DNA of 33,799 nt from Chloroflexota bacterium (GTDB lineage: Bacteria > Chloroflexota > UBA6077 > JAJPHF01), in contig JADGHJ010000010.1 in the NCBI GenBank assembly GCA_019686175.1, positions 1 through 33,799 of the forward strand, read 5' to 3'. A program made the translations under genes and the position numbers. Shown one piece after another: positions 1 to 7,216 of this stretch (position 1 is the stretch's first letter; the number at the start of each line of letters is the position of its first letter). Below the pieces are notes generated by a model. It was not told the origin of the DNA. It worked only from the letters and a program-made list of their open reading frames with translations, and did not search any database.

Positions 1-294
1 GCCCAGGTTCTGCACCTGGATACCCGTCTCGATCACCGCGCCGCTATCGCCGTGCGTCGCGCCCTTCATGACCAGCGGGATGAACAACGCCGTGGCCGCC
101 GGCGTTCCTGGCCCTGGCGTGGGCCCCGGAGCCCCGACCAGCGTCGGCGTCACAGTCGGAGTAGCGGTCAATGTGGGCGTAGCGGTCAATGTGGGCGTAG
201 GTGTCTGCGCCTGCGACACGGGCTGAGGCACGCTCCCGAGTAGGAGCACGACCACCAACCCGGCCGCCGCGAGCCGAAGGGCCAGCCAAGGCAT
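1..294 (-). CDS. Secreted protein with Thr/Pro-rich linker, 5' part only
   Basis: This gene reads off the left edge; 98 codons are visible. The start at 294 is an ATG preceded by a good GGGAGGG ribosome site. Residues 1-30 form a signal peptide: an Arg early on, a Val/Leu/Ala-rich core, then an Ala-Gln-Ala-like cleavage region. Next comes a low-complexity linker built on TPTLTA units, then the segment ATALFIPLVMKG, which resembles the FIPLVMK/YLPLVMK motif common before the mature domain of Chloroflexota surface proteins (family knowledge). The mature domain continues outside the window, so its function cannot be named. The overlapping 131-codon reading on the same strand in another frame is a shadow. 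Confidence 0.75.
   Translation of the reverse strand, partial: MPWLALRLAAAGLVVVLLLGSVPQPVSQAQTPTPTLTATPTLTATPTVTPTLVGAPGPTPGPGTPAATALFIPLVMKGATHGDSGAVIETGIQVQNLG
161..196. repeat. Two perfect tandem copies of an 18-bp unit
   Basis: The unit gtagcggtcaatgtgggc occurs at 161-178 and again at 179-196. It encodes the TPTLTA repeat of the linker in the secreted protein on the minus strand. Tandem copies like this change number readily by slippage, which keeps the reading frame because the unit is a multiple of three. Confidence 0.9.
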
Positions 295-525
295 CCCGAT
301 CCCTCCCGAAACAGTGATGGTCCGAGCCTCGAGACCGCGGGGCGCAGGGCAAGCAACGTGCCACGCCACCGCGTAGTAGACCTTTGGCCCTAGGACACCG
401 GGCCGCCTGGGCCGCAACCCGAGTGGGCTCGAACCTCACCTAGGAGGATACGGATCACCGGAAGCAGGGCTGAAGAGGGTTGGCCCCTGTAATGCGCTCG
501 TTAGCCCCTAACTCTGGCATGGGTC
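295..525. other. Intergenic stretch upstream of the secreted protein gene
   Basis: This stretch separates the end of the VWA gene from the start of the secreted protein gene, both on the minus strand. Apart from the ribosome site next to 294, I see no convincing promoter, RNA gene or ORF in it. A short TTCGA match near 425 does not fold into a tRNA T-arm. Confidence 0.5.
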
Positions 526-578
526 TGGCCTGGAGGGCACAGGGGAGCGGCGGTAACCGCCCTGTGCCCTCCAGGCTA
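526..578 (-). terminator. Long hairpin at the end of the VWA gene
   Basis: A perfect 16-bp inverted repeat (529-544 with 560-575) extends to about 19 bp including one G-T pair, and a small gcggt/accgc hairpin sits in the loop. The base of the stem contains the VWA stop codon (TAG, 576-578 on the minus strand). There is no T-run after it, so it is a terminator-like or transcript-stabilising hairpin rather than a textbook intrinsic terminator. Confidence 0.6.
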
Positions 579-2804
579 ACGGATCTGCTTGCGCTTGCGA
601 TCGACGTAATCGACCAGGATGTACTCGCCGAGCCGCTCCGGGGTGGCGTAGAAGGCGCGCCCGCGGTTGATCTTCGTGAGCTGGTCGACGAAGTCGATGA
701 GATAGTGCCCCCGCTCGAGCATGAACGTGTTGATCACAATGCCCTCGCTAGTGCACCGGGCCACCTCGCGCAACGTCTCCTGGAAAGTGCGCTGCGTGGG
801 CGGGTAGGAGAACTCGATGTGCCCACCCTCGAAGTACGCCGTGGGTTCCCCATCCGTGATCAGGATGATCTGCCGCGAGCCGCCCTTGTGGCGGGCGAGG
901 AGCTGGCGCGCCAGCATGAACGCGTGCTGCATGTTGGTGCCGTAGCCCCACTCGTTCCAGGTGAGGTGCGGCAGATCCTCCGGCTTGATCTCGCGCGCGT
1001 AGTAGGAGAACGGCACGATGTACAGGCCATCGCGCGGGTATTGACCACGGATCAGGGCGTTCAGGGCGATGGCGACCTTCTTGGCGGCAGTGATGCAGCC
1101 GCGCAGGAACATCGAGCGGCTCATGTCCAGCAGGAGCACCGTGGCGCACTGCGTGAGCAGCTCGGTGCGGTACACCTCGAAGTCCTGCGGCTGCAAAGCG
1201 ATCGGCGTGCCGGGGCCCTGGCGCATGACGCCGTTCATGACGGTGCGCTGCAGGTCGAGCAGGAACGGGTCACCGAACTCGTACCCCTTGCTCTCGTCGG
1301 TGCGCTCGCCGCCTCGGCCGCGGAAGTGCGTCTCGTGCCGCCCGAAGGCGTCGCGCCGCAGGTGTTGGAAGATGTCGCGCAGCGCCTTCTGGCCGATCTT
1401 GCGGATGGCCCGCGGCGTCAGCTCCCAGCGCTGGCCCTTCTTGGCGATATACCCCGCCTCCTCCAACTGCCGCGTGATTTGGCGGAGCTGCTCCAGCGAC
1501 TGCGCCGCGTCGTCGCCCAGCAGCTCACGGACCCGCTGGGGGTCGAGCTGGTCCAGCGCGCTGGGGTCGCGGGCGCGCAGGAGCTGGCGCTCGAGCTGGT
1601 CCAACTCCTGGAGCTGCTCCATCAGGCGCATGGCCTCCTGGAGCGACAGCGAGTCGTCGCCGCGGAAGCTGTACTGGCGCCGGAGCTGGCCCATCGGATA
1701 GAGCTGCTCCAGATTGAGCGCCAGTTCGGTCAGCTCCTCTTGCAGGGCCGGGTCGCGGAACAGCGACTGCATCATCTCCTGCAGCTCGCGCCGTTGTGAG
1801 GCGCTGAGACTGTCGAGCAGCGACTGCATCGCGGCCATGCGCTGCTGGAGGTGGCGCACCAGGTCGTCGAGGTTCTGCATCCCGGGCGGGAAGAACTGCC
1901 CGTGCTTCTGCATGAACCCCTCGAAGTCCGGGCTGCCGCCCTCCTGGCGCTCGCGCAGCAGTTCATTGAGGTCGCGCAGCATCTCGTTCATGCGCCGGAC
2001 GTCGTCCGCCGTGAGGCGCTGCGGTCCCTGCGTGAGGTTTTGGAGGCTCTGCTTGAGGCCCTGGAAGTACGACTCCATGATCTGCTGCTGGAGCTGCTGG
2101 AGCAGCTCCTGGAACAGCCGCTGGGCCTCGGGCTCCATGAACTCGTAGTCCATGAGCGCGCGGATGGCGCCGCCGACATCCTTGGGCAGACTGTCGAGGA
2201 ACGCCTGCTTGCGGCGCGCCATCTGCTCCAGCATCCGCTGGAGCTGCTCCTGCGAGAGGCCATCGGCGCCGCTCTGGCCGCTCTCGGCACCACTCCCGGG
2301 CCCCGACTGCTGCCCGGAGGGAGGCTCCGCGCCCGCCGGGCCGCGCTGGCCCGGACCACCGCGGGGAGCCGGCTGGTCGCCCGTCTGGGCGGTCCGGGGC
2401 GGCTCCCCCGCTGGTGATCCGCGATCGGGCCGTTGGCTGCCCGCAGACTCCCCCTGGCCAGGCTCGCGGCCCTGCCGCGCGCGCTCCAGCCGGCGCTCGA
2501 TCCCCTCGCGCTCGGTGCGCACCACCTCGTCGAGCTTCTCGCGGATGTCCTTGAGCAGATCGTTGAGCTGGTAGCGATCGAGCTGGCGCTGGCGCTGCTG
2601 GCGGAGCCGCTCCAGGAGCTGCTGCAACCCCATCATGCGCTGCCCGTCCTGGTTGCGGTAGCCGGTCTGCATGAGCCGCTGCAGGGCGCTGCGGAGGTCG
2701 CCGTCGGCCAGCAGGTCGTCGGCCAGATGCTCGATCAGCTCCTCGGGGTCGAACGGGGCGACCTCCTGGGTGCCGTCCCAGCGCGAGTATCGGAAATACC
2801 GCAT
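576..2804 (-). CDS. VWA-domain protein, partner of the MoxR-type ATPase
   Basis: A 742-residue cytoplasmic protein. The N-terminal part is helical, Gln/Arg/Leu-rich and probably coiled-coil, interrupted by a Gly/Pro/Gln-rich linker at roughly residues 115-180 and followed by more Gln/Leu-rich helices. The C-terminal third is a von Willebrand A domain with the metal (MIDAS) motif DMSRS at 560-564, a Thr at about 623 and TDGEPT at 650. VWA proteins of this layout, related to the D subunit of Mg/Co chelatases, usually work with an AAA+ ATPase to remodel or insert metal into client proteins. The ATPase gene lies 18 bp upstream in the same direction, so they are very likely one operon and complex. 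The client is unknown; no porphyrin genes are nearby. Confidence 0.85.
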   Translation of the reverse strand: MRYFRYSRWDGTQEVAPFDPEELIEHLADDLLADGDLRSALQRLMQTGYRNQDGQRMMGLQQLLERLRQQRQRQLDRYQLNDLLKDIREKLDEVVRTEREGIERRLERARQGREPGQGESAGSQRPDRGSPAGEPPRTAQTGDQPAPRGGPGQRGPAGAEPPSGQQSGPGSGAESGQSGADGLSQEQLQRMLEQMARRKQAFLDSLPKDVGGAIRALMDYEFMEPEAQRLFQELLQQLQQQIMESYFQGLKQSLQNLTQGPQRLTADDVRRMNEMLRDLNELLRERQEGGSPDFEGFMQKHGQFFPPGMQNLDDLVRHLQQRMAAMQSLLDSLSASQRRELQEMMQSLFRDPALQEELTELALNLEQLYPMGQLRRQYSFRGDDSLSLQEAMRLMEQLQELDQLERQLLRARDPSALDQLDPQRVRELLGDDAAQSLEQLRQITRQLEEAGYIAKKGQRWELTPRAIRKIGQKALRDIFQHLRRDAFGRHETHFRGRGGERTDESKGYEFGDPFLLDLQRTVMNGVMRQGPGTPIALQPQDFEVYRTELLTQCATVLLLDMSRSMFLRGCITAAKKVAIALNALIRGQYPRDGLYIVPFSYYAREIKPEDLPHLTWNEWGYGTNMQHAFMLARQLLARHKGGSRQIILITDGEPTAYFEGGHIEFSYPPTQRTFQETLREVARCTSEGIVINTFMLERGHYLIDFVDQLTKINRGRAFYATPERLGEYILVDYVDRKRKQIR

Positions 2805-2822
2805 GCTGTTCCCTCTGCCGCG

Positions 2823-4217
2823 CTAGCGGCGATAGCGCGCGCGGCCATCGCCTCGATCCTTGTTGAGCCGGCGATTCAAGTGCAGGCCCTCGAGCACGAA
2901 CTCGACGGCCGAGGCGATCATCGCTGGATTGTTGCCCGCGCCGAGCTTGGCGATGGCGTTCTTCAGCCCCGGCATCTGCGCGGCCTGGAGCGCATAGTCC
3001 ATCGAGGGCATCGTGTCGCCCACGTCCACGCTCAACCCGTTGTCGAACGCGCGCAGCAGCTCGTCGAACTCGTGCACCATGAAGTAGCGGTTGAACACGT
3101 TGACGACGGCGCCCTGGATCAGCCGCTCGATCAGCCGGTCCTCCTTGGCCTCCCCGATCGCCTCCAGCTCGATCTTGCCGAGCGTCGAGGCCACCACGGC
3201 GGGCAGGTCGCTCACCCGCGGGCACACGTCGCGCTCGTTCAGCCGCAGCGCGCGGCGCGTGGCGTTGGAGATCAAGTTCTCGTAGTTGCAGATCGACACG
3301 CGCACGCTGACGCCCGAGCGGTGGCTGATGTCGGGGTTCTTGCGAGCGAGGTGGGTCAGCTCGGCGATGATCTCCTTCATGAAGAACGGCACGCCCACCT
3401 CGTGGCCGTCGCTGGTGAAGCGCGCATACTCCTGCTCGATGATGGCGATCTCGTGCTCCAGCGTCTGCGGGTAGTGCGTCCGGATCTGCGAGCCGAAGCG
3501 GTCCTTCAGCGGGGTGATGATCCGGCCCCGGTTGGTGTAGTCCTCGGGGTTGGCCGAGGCCACCACGAACACGTCCAGGGGCAGGCGGACCTTGTAGCCG
3601 CGGATCTGGACGTCGCGCTCCTCCATGATGTTGAGCAGGCCGACCTGGATGCGCTCGGCGAGGTCGGGCAGCTCGTTGAGGCAGAAGATGCCGCGGTGGC
3701 AGCGCGGGAGCAGGCCGTAGTGGATCGTCAGCTCGTCGGACAGGTAGCGGCCCTCGGCCACCTTGATCGGGTCGACCTCGCCGATCAGGTCGGCGATGGT
3801 AATGTCGGGCGTGGCGAGCTTCTCGCCATAGCGGCGCTCGCGCGGCACCCACTCGATGGGGGTGTCGTCGCCCAGCTCCTCGACCATCTGCCGCCCCTGC
3901 TTGGAGATCGGGTGGTAGGGGTTGTCGTTGATCTCCGAGCCGGCGATGATCGGCATCTCCTCGTCGAGGAGGTTGACCAGCGCGCGTGCCAGGCGCGTCT
4001 TGGCCTGGCCGCGCTCGCCGAGGAAAATGATGTCCTGGCCCGAGAGGATGGCGTTCTCGATCTGAGGGATGATCGTCTCGTCGTAGCCGACGATGCCGGG
4101 GAACAGCGGCTCCCCCGCGCGGATCTTCCGGGCCAGGTTGCGGCGCATCTCCTCCTTGACGGACACGATCTGGTACTCGCTCTGGCGGAGTTCGCCGAGT
4201 GTACGGGGCTTGGCCAT
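2823..4217 (-). CDS. MoxR/Mg-chelatase-type AAA+ ATPase
   Basis: A 464-residue AAA+ ATPase. The Walker A loop GERGQAKT is at 67-74. The Walker B region reads IFCLNELPDL (177-186), with Asn-Glu where Asp-Glu is usual. A sensor 1 region with Asn-223 (SANPEDYTNRG) and a candidate arginine finger near 240 follow. The start is set at 4217 because an AGGAGGAAG ribosome site sits just before that ATG; longer reading to 4403 has no such site and runs through the promoter. Together with the VWA protein downstream it forms a MoxR-VWA or BchI-BchD-like chaperone pair. It acts in the cytoplasm; the substrate cannot be told from context. Confidence 0.88.
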   Translation of the reverse strand: MAKPRTLGELRQSEYQIVSVKEEMRRNLARKIRAGEPLFPGIVGYDETIIPQIENAILSGQDIIFLGERGQAKTRLARALVNLLDEEMPIIAGSEINDNPYHPISKQGRQMVEELGDDTPIEWVPRERRYGEKLATPDITIADLIGEVDPIKVAEGRYLSDELTIHYGLLPRCHRGIFCLNELPDLAERIQVGLLNIMEERDVQIRGYKVRLPLDVFVVASANPEDYTNRGRIITPLKDRFGSQIRTHYPQTLEHEIAIIEQEYARFTSDGHEVGVPFFMKEIIAELTHLARKNPDISHRSGVSVRVSICNYENLISNATRRALRLNERDVCPRVSDLPAVVASTLGKIELEAIGEAKEDRLIERLIQGAVVNVFNRYFMVHEFDELLRAFDNGLSVDVGDTMPSMDYALQAAQMPGLKNAIAKLGAGNNPAMIASAVEFVLEGLHLNRRLNKDRGDGRARYRR

Positions 4218-4281
4218 TCTTCCTCCTGGTAGTAGCGCGCCGACGGGCCCGCCCGGGCATCGTGCGATAGTCGTTACGCCA

Positions 4282-4309
4282 ACTATACTGCCGCCGCCAG
4301 GCAGGCCAA
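4282..4309 (-). promoter_or_regulatory. Promoter for the ATPase-VWA operon
   Basis: On the minus strand a -35 element TTGGCC (4304-4309) and a -10 element TATAGT (4282-4287) are separated by 16 bp. They lie about 65 bp upstream of the ATPase start. The fit to the housekeeping sigma consensus is 4/6 and 5/6. Confidence 0.55.
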
Positions 4310-4459
4310 AGCAAGCACAGCGGCCGGCCATCTCGGGGCAGCCCACAGGGTGGCGAGCCGATGGGTGTGCCAGAGTATGACGCGCTATCGCCCCGGTCGC
4401 CAACTAGCCGTTCGGGCGGGGAGACGGGATGGGCCGGCCCCGTGCGGCCAGCGCCCTCA

Positions 4460-5173
4460 CTACTCCTGGCGAATCAGGCGGAAGGCCTCGGCCGCGCGGA
4501 GCCCGTGGCGCTCGCCCAGTTCCCGGGCCCAGGAGCGCACGCGGTCCTCGAATCCCGGTCGCACTTGACTAGCGTGGCACCGCAGGGCGGCGATCTTCTG
4601 GTCCAAGGTCTCGCTCACATCGATGATCACGTCGGGGTCGGCCGATTCCGTGACGTAGATCTCGGGCACGATCCACGGCGCGAAGCCTGCGGCCAGCAGC
4701 TCCGGGAACAAATGAGGGGTGGAGGCGGTGGGGTAGACGGCGGCCAGGGCAGCGGCGCCGGCCGCCATGTGATCCGGATGATTGCGCCGTAGCCCACGGC
4801 TATCGAGAATGCGGTTTGGCGACTGGCAGATCAGGCGCTGCGGCCGGTAGCGCCGGATCTCGCGGGTCAGGTCTTTACGCAGGGCCAGCGTGGGCTCGAG
4901 GAGGCCGTCGGGGTAGTCGAGGAAGCGCACCTCGGCGACGCCCAGCACCGCCGCGGCCGCGCGCTGCTCCGCTTCTCGCGTGCGTTTGACCGCTTCGAGG
5001 TCGGCACCCACGTCGTGGGTGCCCTGCTCCCCGCGCGTGCACAAGACGTACACCACGCGCCAGCCTTCCTGCACCCACCGTGCGATCGTCGCGCCACAGC
5101 CAAACTCCGGATCATCGGGGTGCGCGGCGATGAGCAGGACCGTCCCAGGCTCCGTCGATGACAGGTCGGACAT
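4460..5173 (-). CDS. PIG-L/LmbE-family deacetylase
   Basis: A 237-residue protein of the zinc-dependent N-acetylglucosaminyl deacetylase family (PIG-L, MshB, BshB). The metal-site motif AHPDD is at 17-21 and the second motif HPDH at 132-135, both intact, in a Rossmann-like fold. These enzymes remove an acetyl group from GlcNAc-type substrates, for example in low-molecular-weight thiol synthesis or glycan modification. No partner gene for bacillithiol or mycothiol synthesis is next to it, so the substrate stays open. It is a single gene, separated by about 240 bp from the ATPase gene downstream; that gap holds the ATPase promoter and nothing else I can identify. Confidence 0.85.
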   Translation of the reverse strand: MSDLSSTEPGTVLLIAAHPDDPEFGCGATIARWVQEGWRVVYVLCTRGEQGTHDVGADLEAVKRTREAEQRAAAAVLGVAEVRFLDYPDGLLEPTLALRKDLTREIRRYRPQRLICQSPNRILDSRGLRRNHPDHMAAGAAALAAVYPTASTPHLFPELLAAGFAPWIVPEIYVTESADPDVIIDVSETLDQKIAALRCHASQVRPGFEDRVRSWARELGERHGLRAAEAFRLIRQE

Positions 5174-5258
5174 CGTCTCGTCTCGCCTCTGCAGAACTTA
5201 CTTAAGGCTAGCAGAGCGGACGACCGTGCCGCCCGACCGGCCCCGGGCCCAGACCGCC

Positions 5259-5363
5259 CTAGAAGGGACGCAGCCAATACAGCGCCCCAAGGGCTAAAAG
5301 CACCAGCAGCGCACGACACACGAGTGCCCAGGTCTCTCCCCACACGGTATCCCTCGCCTCCAC
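5259..5363 (-). CDS. Possible 34-residue membrane mini-protein
   Basis: A GTG-started reading of 34 codons gives a short charged head (VEARDTVWGE) followed by a single hydrophobic segment rich in Leu/Val/Ala, ending in WLRPF. The hydrophobic helix and the position upstream of the deacetylase gene make a real mini-protein possible. The ribosome site is weak and there is no homology I can recall, so this is a low-confidence call. The reading frame stays open upstream to 5444, where an ATG start would add 27 residues of unlikely composition. Confidence 0.3.
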   Translation of the reverse strand: MEARDTVWGETWALVCRALLVLLALGALYWLRPF

Positions 5364-5427
5364 ACCCGCTGTTTGGCTAGGGGGCGGTGTGGCATGCCTG
5401 CCCATTGTAATGCATGTTCGGTGCCGC

Positions 5428-5488
5428 GGGATCCGGGCCGCCACCCGGATCCCTGCCGGCGATCCCGATCGCCTCTCGGGGCGCCGGC
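5428..5488. other. Two adjacent strong hairpins
   Basis: The first is a perfect 10-bp inverted repeat, gggatccggg (5428-5437) with cccggatccc (5444-5453), loop 6 nt. The second pairs gccggcg (5455-5461) with cgccggc (5482-5488) and contains an inner stem cccga/tcggg (5464-5468 with 5476-5480). They lie immediately beside the dispersed repeat at 5491. No T-run follows on either strand. They could be a terminator, a leader structure for the minus-strand genes, or part of a mobile structured element. Confidence 0.55.
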
Positions 5489-5490
5489 CC

Positions 5491-5579
5491 TACAGCCATT
5501 GGCGGGCTGGTCGAGCCGCTGTCCTCAAGAACGGGCCGCCGTTTACAGCGACAGGTCCAACCATCCCGAACGCTGCTCT
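5491..5579 (-). repeat. Dispersed intergenic repeat, copy 1
   Basis: This stretch aligns over its full length with 28072-28165 at roughly 75-80 % identity by eye. The best blocks are the ends: 24 of 27 matching bases at the left and the identical ccgaacgctgctct at the right. Both copies have the same orientation and lie upstream of minus-strand genes. It has no plausible ORF. Confidence 0.75.
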
Positions 5580-5901
5580 AGCGCCAGCGCAATGCCGCGC
5601 GGATCACCCATGGCAACCGCAGCACCTCACACCAGGCGAGCAACAGCCCGAGCAGGCCTGGACCGATCGCCGTGGGCCGCAACACCTCACAGCTCCCTGC
5701 AAGAGCGCGGTCGCGAATGGCCCTCCCCCTCCAGCGCGGAGTGGCGCCCGCGCCGCTCAACTCGGGCGCAGTCTAGCGCATCCCTGGCCGTGGTCGTCGG
5801 CACGCTCAAATCACGAAGCGGTCACAGCGCGCGTGTCACGGCTTACCCCCGCATGGCACACTTCTCGCAGAGCCGCTCCGCAGTGTGTAAGGAGGCGGAT
5901 C
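5580..5901. other. Gene-poor stretch between divergent genes
   Basis: Apart from a short imperfect duplication (a cacctcaca core near 5623 and near 5683), I see no ORF with a ribosome site, RNA gene or clear promoter here. The readings that cross it have shadow-like composition. The plus-strand gene at 5902 must have its promoter in the right-hand part, but no good -35/-10 pair stands out. Confidence 0.4.
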
Positions 5902-6222
5902 ATGGCCCAGAGGCTAAGCCGGTGGCGGTTCCCGCGTCGGCCCCAGCGCGCAGCGGCGCTGGGCGGCAGCTTGGGAGCCCTGCTGGCGGCAAGCATGCTC
6001 GCCCGCCCTGACCTGGCGGGCTTCGCGCTGGGGTCCACCGCGGCGCTGCTCGTGGCCGGGCTCCTATGGGACGACGACCATCCCTCGAGTGGGCGGCGCG
6101 TCCGCGTTCGCTTGGGTCGCGCCTTGCGGCAGCCGGCCGCTCGCTTCCTCCGCCGTGGCGCTGGAGGGGTGGCTCATGGATCGCACGGCCATCGCTCGCT
6201 TACTCTTGACCGAGCTCGCTAA
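5902..6222 (+). CDS. Small membrane protein of unknown function
   Basis: A 106-residue protein starting at an ATG with a strong AAGGAGG ribosome site. An Arg-rich N-terminus (1-16) leads to two likely membrane helices at about 18-34 and 38-56, rich in Ala, Leu and Gly. An Arg/Gly/His-rich tail follows. The positive N-terminus suggests that it faces the cytoplasm. I do not recognise a family. The last 47 nt overlap the next gene in another frame, so the two may be translated together. Confidence 0.55.
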   Translation: MAQRLSRWRFPRRPQRAAALGGSLGALLAASMLARPDLAGFALGSTAALLVAGLLWDDDHPSSGRRVRVRLGRALRQPAARFLRRGAGGVAHGSHGHRSLTLDRAR

Positions 6223-6463
6223 GCCTCGTTGGGCCGGCCGGTTCGGCCCGTCGTCCTGGGAGCTGCGTGCCCTGCTGCAACAACAGGGGATATCGGTCTC
6301 CACCCCCGAGCTGCTCGACCTCCTGGCCGACGCACGGACCCGTGGCTGGATTCGCTATCAGGCGCTGCCAGGCGGTGCCGCTCCTACCGTGGGCAATGTC
6401 CGGATCACGCCCGAGGGGCGCGCGTGGTTGGCCAGCGAATCGCCCTCCAGTGGCCATTCGTGA
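6176..6463 (+). CDS. Small winged-helix-like protein
   Basis: A 95-residue soluble protein. The ATG at 6176 has a GGAGGGG ribosome site; the longer reading from 6089 adds shadow-like sequence. The pattern of helices (AIARLLLTEL, SSWELRALLQ, TPELLDLLADARTRGWI) ending in VRITPEGRAWLA resembles a winged-helix fold whose wing ends in the common TPEGRAWL turn. That is inference from pattern only. It could be a small DNA-binding regulator or a stand-alone wHTH domain. It overlaps the preceding membrane protein gene by 47 nt. Confidence 0.55.
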   Translation: MDRTAIARLLLTELAKPRWAGRFGPSSWELRALLQQQGISVSTPELLDLLADARTRGWIRYQALPGGAAPTVGNVRITPEGRAWLASESPSSGHS

Positions 6464-6617
6464 CGCGCTGGTCGCACAGTCGGAGGGGCCGCGTCTGCTG
6501 GTAGCTGCGCTACAATCGGAGGATATCGGCGAAGCGCCACCCACGCCGGAACTCGGCCACCTGTGAACGAGTGGCTGATATGGCCGCGAGCGGCGCGTGG
6601 CGAGACAGGGTGTGCAC

Positions 6618-6908
6618 ATGTTTGCACGGCTCGTCGTAGTGAAATGCTTGCCGGATAGGGTCGAGCAGTTCGAGCGCATGGCCCGGGCGGGACTGCGCTT
6701 CTACCGCGACCAGCCGGGGTGCGTCGCGGTGTACCTGCTGCGCGCGCGCTCCGATCGTACCAACCTCATCGCCATGTCCTTATGGGAGCGCGAGGTCGAT
6801 CTACTGACCGCCCGCGAGCGACCGGAGTACCGCGAGGCGATGGCCGGACTCGCCGAGACGTACTCGGAGCCGCAATCGGTCGGCGAGTGGGACGTCCTCG
6901 AGCTGTAA
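6618..6908 (+). CDS. ABM-fold (antibiotic biosynthesis monooxygenase-like) protein
   Basis: A 96-residue protein with a ferredoxin-like alpha/beta layout of the ABM superfamily: MFARLVVVKCLPDRVEQFERM..., a central VYLLRARSDRTNLIAMSLWE strand pair, and a C-terminal WDVLEL strand. Such dimers act as small monooxygenases, haem-degrading enzymes or unknown-function proteins. The ATG at 6618 is preferred; a GTG at 6597 in frame would add seven residues with no better ribosome site. It is followed after 21 bp by the next gene, suggesting an operon with the dehydrogenase-like gene. Confidence 0.7.
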   Translation: MFARLVVVKCLPDRVEQFERMARAGLRFYRDQPGCVAVYLLRARSDRTNLIAMSLWEREVDLLTARERPEYREAMAGLAETYSEPQSVGEWDVLEL

Positions 6909-6929
6909 TGCCGGAGCCGCGAGGACGCC

Positions 6930-7178
6930 GTGCTGTGGGTCTATGACCTACGGAGCCTCGATCTCGACTGGTGGGCGGCGGCCGCGCCAGCGGAGCTAGC
7001 GGCCACGGTGGCGCCTGGCGATCGAGTGGTGATGCTGGTGGGCGACGCGGCCCTGGCCGCTCGCGAGCGGCTGGCGCAGGCGCTGCAGCGCGCCGGCTAT
7101 CCCACGTGCTGGAGCACCATTGAGCAGCTGGCCGCGCTGGTGATCGAAGCGATCCCCGGGGAGCCGACTCCACCATGA
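6930..7178 (+). CDS. Conserved-looking small protein of unknown function
   Basis: An 82-residue acidic protein started by GTG with a GAGGA ribosome site. It has a beta strand-loop-helix pattern (DRVVMLVGDAALAARERLAQAL) resembling a Rossmann-type half-domain. I cannot name the family. It lies between the ABM-like gene and the dehydrogenase-like gene and ends within the ATGA at 7175-7178, which supports co-translation with what follows. Confidence 0.5.
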   Translation: MLWVYDLRSLDLDWWAAAAPAELAATVAPGDRVVMLVGDAALAARERLAQALQRAGYPTCWSTIEQLAALVIEAIPGEPTPP

Positions 7179-7216
7179 GCCGAGCACCCACCGGTAGCGA
7201 GCGGCAGGAGGCGCGA

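Noticed and set aside
410-440. TTCGA motif resembling a tRNA T-loop
   Set aside because: The flanking bases do not form the five-pair T stem and no acceptor or anticodon arms can be found.
480-1799. 439-codon plus-strand reading opposite the VWA gene
   Set aside because: It has no ribosome site and a composition typical of an antisense shadow in high-GC DNA; the minus-strand frame carries clear VWA motifs.
2433-4232. 599-codon plus-strand reading opposite the ATPase gene
   Set aside because: Shadow of the VWA and ATPase genes; rich in His/Val/Leu/Asp without motifs, and it crosses both real genes.
1963-4314. 783-codon minus-strand reading in another frame
   Set aside because: Arg/Pro/Ala-rich shadow spanning two real genes and their promoter.
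6505-6520. TACAAT as a -10 element before the ABM-like gene
   Set aside because: No usable -35 at the right distance and no extended -10.
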